A stretch of 11,498 bases of DNA from Gammaproteobacteria bacterium. Lineage in GTDB: Bacteria > Pseudomonadota > Gammaproteobacteria > GCA-001735895. Below the pieces are notes generated by a model. The model did no database searches. It saw nothing but the letters and a program-made list of their open reading frames with translations, and had not been told where the DNA came from. Of the stretch, positions 1-7,459 are shown piece by piece (within the stretch, counting starts at the first letter, position 1; every line of letters starts with the position of its first letter). The DNA is taken from positions 1 to 11,498 of the forward strand of contig QNFD01000048.1 in NCBI GenBank assembly GCA_003645435.1, given 5' to 3'. The position numbers and the translations under genes are program-made.

Positions 1-2
1 AG

Positions 3-1601
3 GGCCCGGACTATCCCACTGAGGCCGAAATTATTTCAGTCGAGAATGAGTTGAATAGTCTCTACGAGACTGGCCATGGATCTATCCGCATGCGTGCGGT
101 TTATGAACGTGAAGATGGCGATATTATTATTACAGCGCTACCACACCAGGTTTCCGGGGCCAGGATACTCGAACAAATAGCCCAGCAGATGATGGCAAAA
201 AAATTGCCCATGGTCGATGATTTACGCGACGAGTCGGATCATGAAAACCCGACCCGGCTGGTAATCGTACCACGATCTAATCGAGTTGACGTCGAGGCGT
301 TGATGGGGCACCTGTTCGCGACTACCGATCTGGAAAGGACCTACCGGGTCAATATGAACGTGATAGGTACCAACGGCCGACCACAGGTCAAGAACCTGAA
401 ACAAATATTGAAGGAATGGATCGTGTTTCGGGTATTGACGGTACGTAGACGTCTCGAATGGCGCCTGGACAAGGTAGATAAAAGATTACACATTCTGGAA
501 GGACTATTAATTGCCTTTCTGAATCTGGATGAAGTGATTCGCATCGTGCGCAGTGAAGACGACCCCAAACCGGTATTGATAAAAACCTTCAAGATTTCAG
601 ATATTCAGGCCGAGGCGATACTCGAAACAAAACTGCGCCACCTGGCCAAACTCGAAGAAATGAAAATTCGCCAGGAGCAGGAAGAACTCAACCTCGAAAA
701 ACAGGGACTGGAAAAACTGTTAGGCTCCGAACGCCGCATCAAGACCCTGATTAAAAACGAAATAATAGCGGACGCGGAAACCTATGGTGACGAGCGTCGT
801 TCGCCTATTGTCAGTCGAAACGCCGCGCGCGCGCTGGACGAAAACGACCTGCTGCCATCGGAAGCTTTAACTGTCGTGTTATCCGAGAAAGGCTGGGTGC
901 GCGCTGCCAAAGGTCATGATATCGATGCTAACGCGTTGAGTTATAAATCGGGCGATGGATTCCAGGCCATGGCCCATGGAAAAAGTAATCAAAGCGTGGT
1001 ATTTATCGATTCATTCGGCCGCAGCTACGCGTCGTCTGCAAACACGCTGCCCTCGGCTCGGGGCCAGGGTGAACCTTTGACCGGGCGTTTTAAAACCAGC
1101 GTCGGAGCCGAATTCATTAGTTGCCTGATGGCGCTTGACGATGCACTCTACCTGCTATCGACATCACACGGCTATGGATTTGTCTGTCGATTCGAAGATA
1201 TGTTGACGCGAAATAAAAATGGCAAAGCCCTGATCAGCATTTCAAGCGGAGCCAGCCTTTTGTCCGCTTGCGCGATCGGCGATTTCGAGACGGATCAGGT
1301 TGTATCGATTACTAACCAGGGATATATAGGCTTGCTGGATACCAAAACAATTCCGCAGTTGTCTAAGGGTAAAGGAAACAAAATTCTGGGTATCCCGCCA
1401 AAAATACTCAGGGCCGGTGAAGAAACCGTGAACTTCATTACCTGTTTGTCGGGCAAACAAAAGCTCGTGGTTCATTGCGGGAAGAAATACAAGACGATGA
1501 ACCTGCGCGAGTTGGAAGAGTATCGTATAGAGCGCGGTAAGCGTGGCCGCAAACTGCCGCGCGGCTATCAAAATGTAACGGCTATTGAAATAACCGACTA
1601 G
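3..1601 (+). CDS. parC: DNA topoisomerase IV subunit A, 5'-truncated by the window edge
   Basis: ParC is the DNA cleavage and rejoining subunit of topoisomerase IV (ParC2ParE2), which decatenates daughter chromosomes. The frame is open from base 3, giving about 532 residues; E. coli ParC has 752, so roughly 220 N-terminal residues are missing, including the winged-helix region with the active-site tyrosine. The visible part begins with [10 protein letters not shown] and continues through the conserved [34 protein letters not shown] and VPRSNRVD blocks. After these come the coiled-coil arm (charged helix around the [20 protein letters not shown] stretch) and a C-terminal beta-pinwheel with blade motifs such as [11 protein letters not shown] and [10 protein letters not shown]. 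All of these align well from memory with E. coli ParC rather than GyrA, and the acidic GyrA tail is absent. The TTG at 51 is internal, not a start. The TAG stop overlaps the stop of the convergent fimX-like gene by 4 bases. Confidence 0.97.
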   Translation, partial: GPDYPTEAEIISVENELNSLYETGHGSIRMRAVYEREDGDIIITALPHQVSGARILEQIAQQMMAKKLPMVDDLRDESDHENPTRLVIVPRSNRVDVEALMGHLFATTDLERTYRVNMNVIGTNGRPQVKNLKQILKEWIVFRVLTVRRRLEWRLDKVDKRLHILEGLLIAFLNLDEVIRIVRSEDDPKPVLIKTFKISDIQAEAILETKLRHLAKLEEMKIRQEQEELNLEKQGLEKLLGSERRIKTLIKNEIIADAETYGDERRSPIVSRNAARALDENDLLPSEALTVVLSEKGWVRAAKGHDIDANALSYKSGDGFQAMAHGKSNQSVVFIDSFGRSYASSANTLPSARGQGEPLTGRFKTSVGAEFISCLMALDDALYLLSTSHGYGFVCRFEDMLTRNKNGKALISISSGASLLSACAIGDFETDQVVSITNQGYIGLLDTKTIPQLSKGKGNKILGIPPKILRAGEETVNFITCLSGKQKLVVHCGKKYKTMNLRELEEYRIERGKRGRKLPRGYQNVTAIEITD

Positions 1602-3697
1602 CCTGTCAGTGAGGTAAAATCGTAGTTCAGGGACTTTTCCGCTTTTTGTAGGAAGTCGCCCTGCACGAAGTCAACCCCCAGTGTCCACAGTACGCTTAAA
1701 ATTGCGGCATCCTCGACCCCGGGAGTTATCGATAGAATATTCGCCGCCGCCGCCTGGGTGGCAAGCTCACTAATATTTTCCTGCAATTGTTTATTTTGAG
1801 CCAGATTCTCCATGTAGGCGATATTAATTCGGATGTAGTCGACTGGCAGGTGTCTGGTTAACTGAAATGGATTTAAACCGGTGCCGAAGTTATCCAGGCC
1901 GATTTTACAATTGATCGCCTTTAGTCCCGTTAGCAAAATTTTTGCAGCCTTAAGATGAGAGACTGCATGCCCCTCATTCACCATGAAGACCAGATGCTCA
2001 CCGGAAACCGCGGTATTGCCGAGGCTTTCCGACACCCATGAAGCCAGGCTTTCATCCCGCACCGATTCGACACTGAGTGGAATAAAAATTTCGATCCTGG
2101 CAGACTTGCGGCCGAGATCCGCTATTTTCTTTATCGCGTGCAGAATGATCCATCGGTCCAGTGTCTGCGCAGCACTCGAAAGCTCAGCCGCACGCTGAAA
2201 GCTTTCCTGGTAGAACTTGCTTCCATCCTCTCTGGATAATTCCAGGCTTGATTGGTAACGCTCCCCGCTAGCGGCCTTGATGCTGACAATGGGCTGGTAG
2301 AGTCCGGCTATTCGATTGTTGTTCAGGGCATCCTTTATCAATTCGACCGTAACCCCGTTTGCTTCCTCGTGGGTCATTTCGCCGGCATTGGGGACATAGG
2401 TGCGTGATTTGTTACCACCCGATGCCTGTATCTGTTCGCAGAATTTTTCTGCGCGGGCAATAATTTGATTAGCGCTATTGGGTGAGTTCTCGTCGATAAA
2501 ACAAATCGAAGCACTACAGGTTGCACTAATCGATTGATCGCCTATTTCGAAAACCCTTTCTTCCACCAGTGAGAGAATTTTGCTTGCAAAATTTTTGGTC
2601 CGAGATTTTCCTTTAATAATGCCGAGGCAAGCGTAGGAAGCAGCGCCAAAACGGGCCAAAATTTGTCCTTCTCCGGCATTTTCACTAATCAAGCTGGCGA
2701 TATCGCCAATCAACGTGTCACAACCGGAGATTCCCACGATGTCTCGGATTTCGTGAAAATTGTCGATCCCAAAATAGACAATTGCACTTTGATGAATACC
2801 ATTCATTGCCAGCGTAATCGAACTGTTTAGCTTCCCCATGAAGCTTTGGCGATTGTAAAGACCGGTAATCAAATCATGCTGATGCAGGTAGGTTATCTGA
2901 TCTTCGAGTTCCGTGGTATCTACTACCGAGCGAATCAGAAGCAGGGTACAGGGTTCACTATCATAGTTAGCTCTGGAAAATTCTACCGTTGCGGGTACGA
3001 TCTCGCCGCTGCTATTCAGCAACTTAAGATCGAGTGAATTTTCATCGTTACTGCCTCTATCGAGATCCCGAAGAAATGCCTTCAATTTGTCTTTCTGGTC
3101 CTTATCGACCATATCTATTAGCGATGTTCCCTCGAGCGCCTCAAATTCGCGGTAGTCAAACATTTCCAGATAGACTGGATTCGCAAAAATATGCATGCCT
3201 TCGTGTACGTAAGCGACTGCATCCAGTGAATTAGTCAGAAGAGACTGACAGCGCTTTTCGCTTTCCTGCAGTTTAAGATCGGTGCGTACCGCCTGGCGCC
3301 ACAGCGAGAGGCAGAAAGCCTCGCGTTTAATCACCAGGAACAGGTGATCCGGGTTCTTCCTGGATACGACATCCTGTGCGCCACCCGCAATCGATCGCAC
3401 CTGGATTTCGGGTGTTAGTTTTGCCGTCATCGCGATCATAGCCACGTGGCGACCACTTTCCTGAATCAGGCGCTGGGCCTGGGCCAGGTTAAAATCGCCC
3501 AGTTCCATTGAAAACAGTACCAGCTCGGGTGATTTCTGTTCCAGAATTGTACCCATTCCGGCGGCATCACTGGCGAACTCGGCGCGGACCTGTATGCCGG
3601 CGGCACGCAGTGAACTGGTTATTTGTTCAGCCTTGTGTAGATCTTCGTCTACTATGAGCAGGCTAATCAATTTATTTACTTCAATTTTCATCGGCAT
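1598..3697 (-). CDS. fimX: FimX-like REC-PAS-GGDEF-EAL signalling protein with degenerate catalytic motifs
   Basis: The protein has 699 residues (P. aeruginosa FimX about 691). Domains in order: receiver (about 12-130), PAS (about 143-265), GGDEF (about 268-430), EAL (about 450-699). The receiver keeps acidic residues (D17, E18) and K114, but the phospho-acceptor aspartate position is serine (S63 in LVLFSMELG). The GGDEF signature is GAASY (351-355) and no RxxD inhibitory site precedes it, so cyclase activity is unlikely. The EAL signature ExLLR reads QSSLE (482-486), DDFGTG reads DNFGTG (602-607), and KID reads RIN (623-625), so phosphodiesterase activity is also unlikely. FimX proteins are non-catalytic c-di-GMP effectors that control type IV pilus assembly and twitching. 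Position between parC and psd matches the Pseudomonas fimX neighbourhood as I recall it. Start: ATG at 3697; a second ATG at 3691 is equally possible and no strong ribosome site is seen. A TATGAT -10-like element lies upstream at 3720-3725. The function as a FimX ortholog is inferred. Confidence 0.85.
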   Translation of the reverse strand: MPMKIEVNKLISLLIVDEDLHKAEQITSSLRAAGIQVRAEFASDAAGMGTILEQKSPELVLFSMELGDFNLAQAQRLIQESGRHVAMIAMTAKLTPEIQVRSIAGGAQDVVSRKNPDHLFLVIKREAFCLSLWRQAVRTDLKLQESEKRCQSLLTNSLDAVAYVHEGMHIFANPVYLEMFDYREFEALEGTSLIDMVDKDQKDKLKAFLRDLDRGSNDENSLDLKLLNSSGEIVPATVEFSRANYDSEPCTLLLIRSVVDTTELEDQITYLHQHDLITGLYNRQSFMGKLNSSITLAMNGIHQSAIVYFGIDNFHEIRDIVGISGCDTLIGDIASLISENAGEGQILARFGAASYACLGIIKGKSRTKNFASKILSLVEERVFEIGDQSISATCSASICFIDENSPNSANQIIARAEKFCEQIQASGGNKSRTYVPNAGEMTHEEANGVTVELIKDALNNNRIAGLYQPIVSIKAASGERYQSSLELSREDGSKFYQESFQRAAELSSAAQTLDRWIILHAIKKIADLGRKSARIEIFIPLSVESVRDESLASWVSESLGNTAVSGEHLVFMVNEGHAVSHLKAAKILLTGLKAINCKIGLDNFGTGLNPFQLTRHLPVDYIRINIAYMENLAQNKQLQENISELATQAAAANILSITPGVEDAAILSVLWTLGVDFVQGDFLQKAEKSLNYDFTSLTG

Positions 3698-3798
3698 TCA
3701 TTGGGGATTTGAACCTTCAATCATAGTTCAAATTGTTCTTGCCTACCGGTCTTTTCCCTGGGATTTTCCGGGTGAAATCCAATTTATCGCGTGACAGT

Positions 3799-3828
3799 TT
3801 GTCGCAGTCAACTGGAATCCGTTATGAT
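3799..3828 (+). promoter_or_regulatory. Probable sigma70 promoter of efp-epmA
   Basis: TTGTCG (3799-3804) and TATGAT (3823-3828) are separated by 18 bases, and the TATGAT lies 23 bases before the efp ATG. A good AGGA ribosome site follows at 3841-3844, 7 bases before the start. This is a consensus match by eye only. The rest of the 154-base fimX/efp divergent gap holds a 6-bp inverted repeat (GGATTT at 3761-3766, AAATCC at 3775-3780) that might be an operator, and no gene. Confidence 0.5.
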
Positions 3829-3851
3829 GGTCTTTTTCTCAGGATAAACTG

Positions 3852-4421
3852 ATGGCCAGCGTTAGTACTAATGAGTTTCGCAGTGGGTTAAAGCTAATGA
3901 TCGACGGCGATCCCTGCAGCATAATCGAGAACGAATTTGTTAAGCCGGGGAAAGGACAGGCGTTTAATCGAGTTAAAATTCGTAATTTGAAAACCGGCAG
4001 GGTGCTGGACAAAACCTTTAAATCCGGTGAATCATTAGAAGCTGCCGACGTAATCGATATCGATATGCAATATCTCTATAGCGATGGGGAATTCTGGCAT
4101 TTTATGGTACCGGATACCTTCGAACAACATGCGGCCGATGCGAATGCGGTTGCCGACTCGCATTTATGGCTTAAGGCGCAGGATGCCTGTCAAGTCACCC
4201 TGTACAATGGTAATCCGATTAGCGTGACGCCGCCTAATTTTGTCGAGCTGGAAATTTCTGATACGGATCCGGGTTTAAAAGGTGATACCGCGCAGGGTGG
4301 TACCAAGCCGGCGACGCTAGAAACCGGGGCGGTGGTAAAGGTGCCGCTATTTCTCGAAATAGGAGAGAAGGTGCGAGTCGATACTCGTTCAGGTGAATAC
4401 ATGTCGCGGGTTAAAAAATGA
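3852..4421 (+). CDS. efp: Elongation factor P
   Basis: EF-P binds between the P and E sites of the ribosome and relieves stalling at consecutive prolines. The 189 residues match the usual length. Visible hallmarks are the N-terminal KOW-like domain with the modification loop VKPGKGQAF, in which K34 is the lysine modified by EpmA. The conserved [25 protein letters not shown] and [11 protein letters not shown] blocks follow, then the C-terminal [26 protein letters not shown] lysine at position 34, rather than the arginine of the EarP-rhamnosylated type, fits the EpmA encoded immediately downstream. The ATG has an AGGA ribosome site at 3841-3844. epmA starts 35 bases after the stop on the same strand with no terminator in between, so the two are probably co-transcribed. 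epmB (the lysine 2,3-aminomutase that makes beta-lysine) is not in the window. Confidence 0.98.
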   Translation: MASVSTNEFRSGLKLMIDGDPCSIIENEFVKPGKGQAFNRVKIRNLKTGRVLDKTFKSGESLEAADVIDIDMQYLYSDGEFWHFMVPDTFEQHAADANAVADSHLWLKAQDACQVTLYNGNPISVTPPNFVELEISDTDPGLKGDTAQGGTKPATLETGAVVKVPLFLEIGEKVRVDTRSGEYMSRVKK

Positions 4422-4456
4422 GCCGACGCGAATAACATTAATCCCAGAGCCTGGTT

Positions 4457-5389
4457 ATGAGTTGGCGGCCGACTGCGACTATTGAAAATCTGCAGCAAAG
4501 AGCTCGTATCTATCGTGCGATCCGGGCTTTTTTTGCGGATCGTGATGTTCTCGAGGTAGAAACTCCCCTGCTATCCAGAACTACAAATCCCGATCCCCAG
4601 GTCACGTCGATGGCGGCCCATAATCAGGGGCAGACCCTGTACCTGCAGACATCACCCGAATTTGCGATGAAGCGCCTGCTGGCCGCGGGTAGCGGATCCA
4701 TCTATCAGATTTGCAGGGCATTTCGCGAAGGCGAAAAAGGCCGGCGACATCACCCGGAATTCACCTTGCTCGAATGGTATCGAATAGGATTCGACTACCA
4801 GGCATTGATGGATGAAATGGAGCAGTTGATCGATGAACTCAGTGGCAGGAATAATGTTTATCGACGCCTGAGCTACCGGGAGTTGTTAATAGAGTACGCG
4901 GGCATCGATTTTCTGAATATAGAGCTAGCGGAACTAAGGACAAGCTGCAGTGAACTGGTAAGCGGAACCAATGTCAGAGAACTGGATTTTGACCAGTGCC
5001 TGGATTTGTTAATAAGCCTGGTGATTGCACCACAGTTGGAAGGCTATTTGTTTGTTTATGATTACCCGATTTCGCAGGCTGCACTAGCGCGGGCGAGCAG
5101 CGATAATCCGTTGTTGGCAGAGCGCTTCGAGCTATTTTATAACGACCTCGAACTGGCCAATGGATTTTCTGAACTGACCGATGCAGGGCTACAACGTAGC
5201 CGGTTTGAAAAGGATAACAGATTGCGGGCATCGAAAGGTTTGCCGGAGTACCCGCTCGATGATGCCTTTCTCGCCGCGCTGGAATCGGGAATGCCCGATT
5301 GTGCCGGGGTTGCATTTGGCATCGATCGTTTGCTAATGGTTTTACTCGGCCTGGATACTATCGACCAGGCCTTGAGCTTCACCAGTTAG
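4457..5389 (+). CDS. epmA: EF-P lysine ligase EpmA (PoxA/GenX, class II LysRS paralog)
   Basis: EpmA activates (R)-beta-lysine with ATP and attaches it to lysine 34 of EF-P. It resembles the catalytic core of class II lysyl-tRNA synthetase without the tRNA anticodon-binding domain. The length is 310 residues (E. coli 325). Class II motif 2 is seen at about 88-109 (FRxGEKGRRHHPEFTLLEWYR), and motif 3 at 284-294 (GVAFGIDRLLM). Two residues that mark EpmA substrate choice in E. coli, S76 and A298, are retained as S66 (in TSPEF) and A286 (in GVAFG). The start gives MSWRPTATIENL, which lines up with the E. coli N-terminus; the ribosome site is weak, suggesting coupling with efp. The TAG stop overlaps the convergent psd stop by 4 bases and lies in the loop of a terminator-like hairpin. 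A short epmA-only form of LysS is excluded by the missing N-terminal domain. Confidence 0.96.
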   Translation: MSWRPTATIENLQQRARIYRAIRAFFADRDVLEVETPLLSRTTNPDPQVTSMAAHNQGQTLYLQTSPEFAMKRLLAAGSGSIYQICRAFREGEKGRRHHPEFTLLEWYRIGFDYQALMDEMEQLIDELSGRNNVYRRLSYRELLIEYAGIDFLNIELAELRTSCSELVSGTNVRELDFDQCLDLLISLVIAPQLEGYLFVYDYPISQAALARASSDNPLLAERFELFYNDLELANGFSELTDAGLQRSRFEKDNRLRASKGLPEYPLDDAFLAALESGMPDCAGVAFGIDRLLMVLLGLDTIDQALSFTS

Positions 5390-5401
5390 CCTGGTGATTT
5401 T
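5379..5401 (+). terminator. Rho-independent terminator-like hairpin after epmA
   Basis: A perfect 7-bp stem, TCACCAG (5379-5385) with CTGGTGA (5391-5397), encloses a 5-base loop TTAGC (5386-5390), followed by TTTT (5398-5401). The stem and the short T-run suit termination of the plus-strand efp-epmA transcript. No T-run follows the hairpin on the minus strand, so it may not end psd transcripts as efficiently. Both overlapping stop codons (epmA TAG, psd TAA) sit in the loop. Confidence 0.55.
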
Positions 5402-6273
5402 GGTATCGGGAAGTGACCGATTAATTCGCCCATTTTTACCTTTTGGCCGTTGCCAATTTTTTGCATCCATTCGACCCCGGCGCCGGTCAGCAAGATAACC
5501 GTCGAACCCATATTAAAACGACCGATTTCATCGCCTTTTGCATACTGTTTGCGTGTTTTCCGATAATCAAATGAAGAAATCTTTTTGCCTTTAGGTGGTG
5601 TCACTACCCCGGCCCAAACGGTCTCGATTGCGGCGACATTGATTGCTCCCACCAGAACCATTGCGATGGGGCCAGCCGCTGTCGAAAACAGGCATACAAC
5701 GCGCTCGTTTCTGGCGAATAGTCGGGGTACCGTATTTACGGTCCAGGGAGCGACACTGAATAACCTGCCAGGAATATGGAGCATTTTATGCAGAACTCCG
5801 TCGACGGGTATATGGATGCGATGATAGTTGTAAGGCGCCAGGTAGATAGTCGCAAACCGGCCATTTTCGAATATCGCAGCCATGGATTCATCGCCACCGA
5901 GTAATTCGAGGACCGTGTACTGGTGACCCTTGGCCTGAAATATTCCCTGTCCCTTTATCTCGCCTGCCTCCGATACCGTACCGTCCACCGGGCAGGCAAG
6001 CATGTTAGGCCCCGGCACTACTGGACGGGCTTCGGGTTTTAGAGCGCGGGTGAAGAATTCGTTAAAAGTTTTAAAAACAACCGGGTCGGGTGATTCGGAA
6101 TCGCTCATGTCGACTTCGAATTTACGGATGAACCAGTTGATCATAGGTTGAACGATGGGGCCACGCAGTCGGGTCGCGAAGTAGACCAGCCGCGAGACCA
6201 GGTGATGCGGTATAATGTAAAAAACCCAGGCTTTAAGCCTGGTCTTTTTATCCGGCTGATTCAAATCATGCAT
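5386..6273 (-). CDS. psd: Phosphatidylserine decarboxylase proenzyme
   Basis: Psd converts phosphatidylserine to phosphatidylethanolamine at the inner membrane. The 295-residue proenzyme cleaves itself at a GST motif, here MGST, with S257 becoming the pyruvoyl group of the small alpha chain (39 residues). Other visible residues are D97 in PVDGT, the YHRIH motif (H151, H154), and the N-terminal KTFNEFFTRALKPEARP block, all matching E. coli Psd (D90, H147, S254). The start at 6273 gives MHDLNQPDKK. An AGGAAA ribosome site lies inside the end of the preceding copper chaperone gene, whose stop is only 2 bases upstream, so translation is probably coupled. It is the third gene of the putative sco-pcuAC-psd operon. 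The N-terminal hydrophobic stretch (LKAWVFYIIP, about 13-35) fits peripheral membrane attachment. The 3' end overlaps epmA by 4 bases. Confidence 0.97.
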   Translation of the reverse strand: MHDLNQPDKKTRLKAWVFYIIPHHLVSRLVYFATRLRGPIVQPMINWFIRKFEVDMSDSESPDPVVFKTFNEFFTRALKPEARPVVPGPNMLACPVDGTVSEAGEIKGQGIFQAKGHQYTVLELLGGDESMAAIFENGRFATIYLAPYNYHRIHIPVDGVLHKMLHIPGRLFSVAPWTVNTVPRLFARNERVVCLFSTAAGPIAMVLVGAINVAAIETVWAGVVTPPKGKKISSFDYRKTRKQYAKGDEIGRFNMGSTVILLTGAGVEWMQKIGNGQKVKMGELIGHFPIPKSPG

Positions 6274-6275
6274 GC

Positions 6276-6692
6276 CTATTTCCTGACTTCCATTTCAATT
6301 AACTGCGTTTTTTGGTCTTCGTAGTATAGAGTCACGGCCACTTTCTGCCCGGGTATTAGCTCATCGAGTGGATGCATCATCATCAGGTGAAATCCACCGG
6401 GAGCCAGTTCCAGTGATGCACCGGCCGGGATAGACAGGGTATCCACAGGCCGCATGCTCATCATGCCGTTTACTTCCAGGCTCTGGTGAATTTCGATGCT
6501 TTCAAACGATTTGCTTTGCAGTGAAACGATCGTGACTTCCCGGTTTTGATTATTTGAAATGTGCATATAACCGGCGCGAACCGGTACCGCCATGGGCAGG
6601 TTTTTTATCCAGGCATCGGTAATTAACAAGCTCTCAGCCGCCGCTGGTAGCGCGTAGACTAGCAAGGCGAGAAGCAGTAATCGTTTTATCAT
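6276..6692 (-). CDS. Periplasmic copper chaperone PCuAC (DUF461)
   Basis: PCuAC proteins are periplasmic Cu(I) carriers that help load the CuA site of cytochrome c oxidase, often together with SCO proteins. I chose ATG 6692 (138 residues) because it starts a clean signal peptide (MIKRLLLLALLVYALPAAAES, cleavage probably after AAA). It also has an AGGA ribosome site about 8 bases upstream. The longer in-frame start at 6752 puts 20 polar residues before the signal. The copper motif H-x10-M-x21-H-x-M is exact: H69, M80, H102, M104, in a methionine-rich setting (GMMSMRP, HLMMMHP). The first residue after H69 is Q where many members have M. The stop is 2 bases before psd. The gene upstream on the same strand encodes a SCO protein, 79 bases away, consistent with a shared copper-delivery role. 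Confidence 0.93.
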   Translation of the reverse strand: MIKRLLLLALLVYALPAAAESLLITDAWIKNLPMAVPVRAGYMHISNNQNREVTIVSLQSKSFESIEIHQSLEVNGMMSMRPVDTLSIPAGASLELAPGGFHLMMMHPLDELIPGQKVAVTLYYEDQKTQLIEMEVRK

Positions 6693-6771
6693 TAGGTGAT
6701 TCCTGACTATATCTAAGTAATTCAAATGTGGAGTCGAAACAGGGCAAATCAAGCCCCGAGCCCAACTGGTG

Positions 6772-7392
6772 CTAGTTTCGTTCGACGATCTTGACCAGGT
6801 CTCGCGCCATCGCCGGGGCGTTGTGTGGGGCGCCGAAAATGCCGGCGAACTCTACCGCGGGATTGATCAATATAATCGCGGAGCTATGCGAGACATCGTA
6901 GTTACTCGCCGCTTCACTGGCCTTATCGCGGCTATGCCCTATGCCTATAACAGTGGTCAGACGGTTAAGTTCGCTTAGCGGAGCAGTTGCACCAATAAAA
7001 TCTTCATTGAAATATTGCACATAAGGCTTGAGGATCTCTGGTGAATCACGTTCAGGATCCACCGAAACAAATATCACCTGGATGGATTTTCGCACATCAC
7101 TGTCATCGATTGCATTCATCATATCACTGAGAGTTTGTAAACTGGTTGGGCATATATCAGGGCAGTTGGTGTAACCAAAAAACATTAAACTCCATTTGCC
7201 GCTTAACCGGGAATTGTCCAGACGCTGGTTATTGTGATCGACCAGCTCGAACCCGGGCAAAACCCTTGCCTGGTCGCCGAACCACTGGCCGGTTTCCAGG
7301 GTTACGGGCCTGGTATCGTACACTAGCCAGGAAATCATCAATCCAGAGCATAACGCAACCAACCCAATCGCGAGCAGGGGAAGTTTTTTCAT
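6772..7392 (-). CDS. SCO1/SenC/PrrC family copper-binding thioredoxin-fold protein
   Basis: SCO proteins bind copper, act as thiol reductases and take part in assembly of the CuA centre of cytochrome c oxidase. The 206 residues hold an N-terminal membrane anchor (about 5-25, hydrophobic after MKK). A thioredoxin-like domain follows, with the CxxxC motif C77-PDI-C81 in GYTNCPDICPTSL and the conserved distal histidine H169 (YDVSHSSAI). Other family signatures are SLMFFGYT and VSVDPERDSPEILKPYV. The ATG at 7392 gives a typical lysine-rich membrane-anchor start. A TATAAT promoter lies on the minus strand about 40 bases upstream (7431-7436), giving a short leader. This is likely the first gene of an operon with the PCuAC chaperone and psd. 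It could also act in general thiol redox, but the neighbour favours copper. Confidence 0.95.
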   Translation of the reverse strand: MKKLPLLAIGLVALCSGLMISWLVYDTRPVTLETGQWFGDQARVLPGFELVDHNNQRLDNSRLSGKWSLMFFGYTNCPDICPTSLQTLSDMMNAIDDSDVRKSIQVIFVSVDPERDSPEILKPYVQYFNEDFIGATAPLSELNRLTTVIGIGHSRDKASEAASNYDVSHSSAIILINPAVEFAGIFGAPHNAPAMARDLVKIVERN

Positions 7393-7405
7393 TGTGAGCC
7401 GCTAT

Positions 7406-7435
7406 TTGAAATTTGGTGTAGAATCCGCGCATTAT
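7406..7435 (+). promoter_or_regulatory. Candidate promoter of prmB overlapping the sco promoter
   Basis: TTGAAA (7406-7411) and CATTAT (7430-7435) are spaced by 18 bases, ahead of the preferred GTG start of prmB at 7460. The -10 shares bases 7431-7435 with the minus-strand TATAAT, so the two divergent promoters would compete for the same sequence. TAGAAT at 7419-7424 is an alternative -10. The call is weak on sequence alone. Confidence 0.35.
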
Positions 7436-7458
7436 ATTTTAACTGCTTCGAAACACAA
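7431..7458 (-). promoter_or_regulatory. Probable promoter of the sco-pcuAC-psd operon
   Basis: On the minus strand, a perfect TATAAT (ATTATA on plus, 7431-7436) lies 16 bases downstream of TTGTGT (ACACAA on plus, 7453-7458). It is followed by a GC-rich discriminator (GCGCGG). The predicted start site is near 7424, giving a leader of about 30 bases before the sco ATG. Position and sequence are good but unproven. Confidence 0.6.
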
Positions 7459-7459
7459 C

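Noticed and set aside
1628..1663. Imperfect hairpin downstream of the parC stop (CAGGGACTT pairing with AAGTCGCCCTG).
   Set aside because: It lies inside the fimX coding sequence, has a bulge and a 14-base inner loop, and no T-run follows, so it is not a convincing parC terminator.
3761..3780. Inverted repeat GGATTT...AAATCC in the fimX/efp divergent region, possible operator.
   Set aside because: Only 6 bp in each arm with an 8-base spacer; expected by chance in a gap of this size. It is mentioned with the efp promoter but not called as a site.
4190..4498. Open frame of 102 codons antisense to efp, and similar antisense frames over other genes.
   Set aside because: These are shadows of strongly conserved genes with no ribosome site or recognisable protein content.
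6276..6752. Longer PCuAC reading frame starting at 6752.
   Set aside because: It adds 20 polar residues ahead of a clean signal peptide; the ATG at 6692 has a good ribosome site.
6742..6756. GGGC-7 bases-GCCC stem between the sco and pcuAC genes, possible terminator or attenuator.
   Set aside because: A 4-bp stem without a proper T-run is too weak to claim, and the two genes are probably in one operon.
7394..7459. Extension of prmB to GTG 7394.
   Set aside because: That start is one base from the divergent sco start, leaves no room for a ribosome site, lies upstream of the likely promoter, and adds residues absent from E. coli PrmB.
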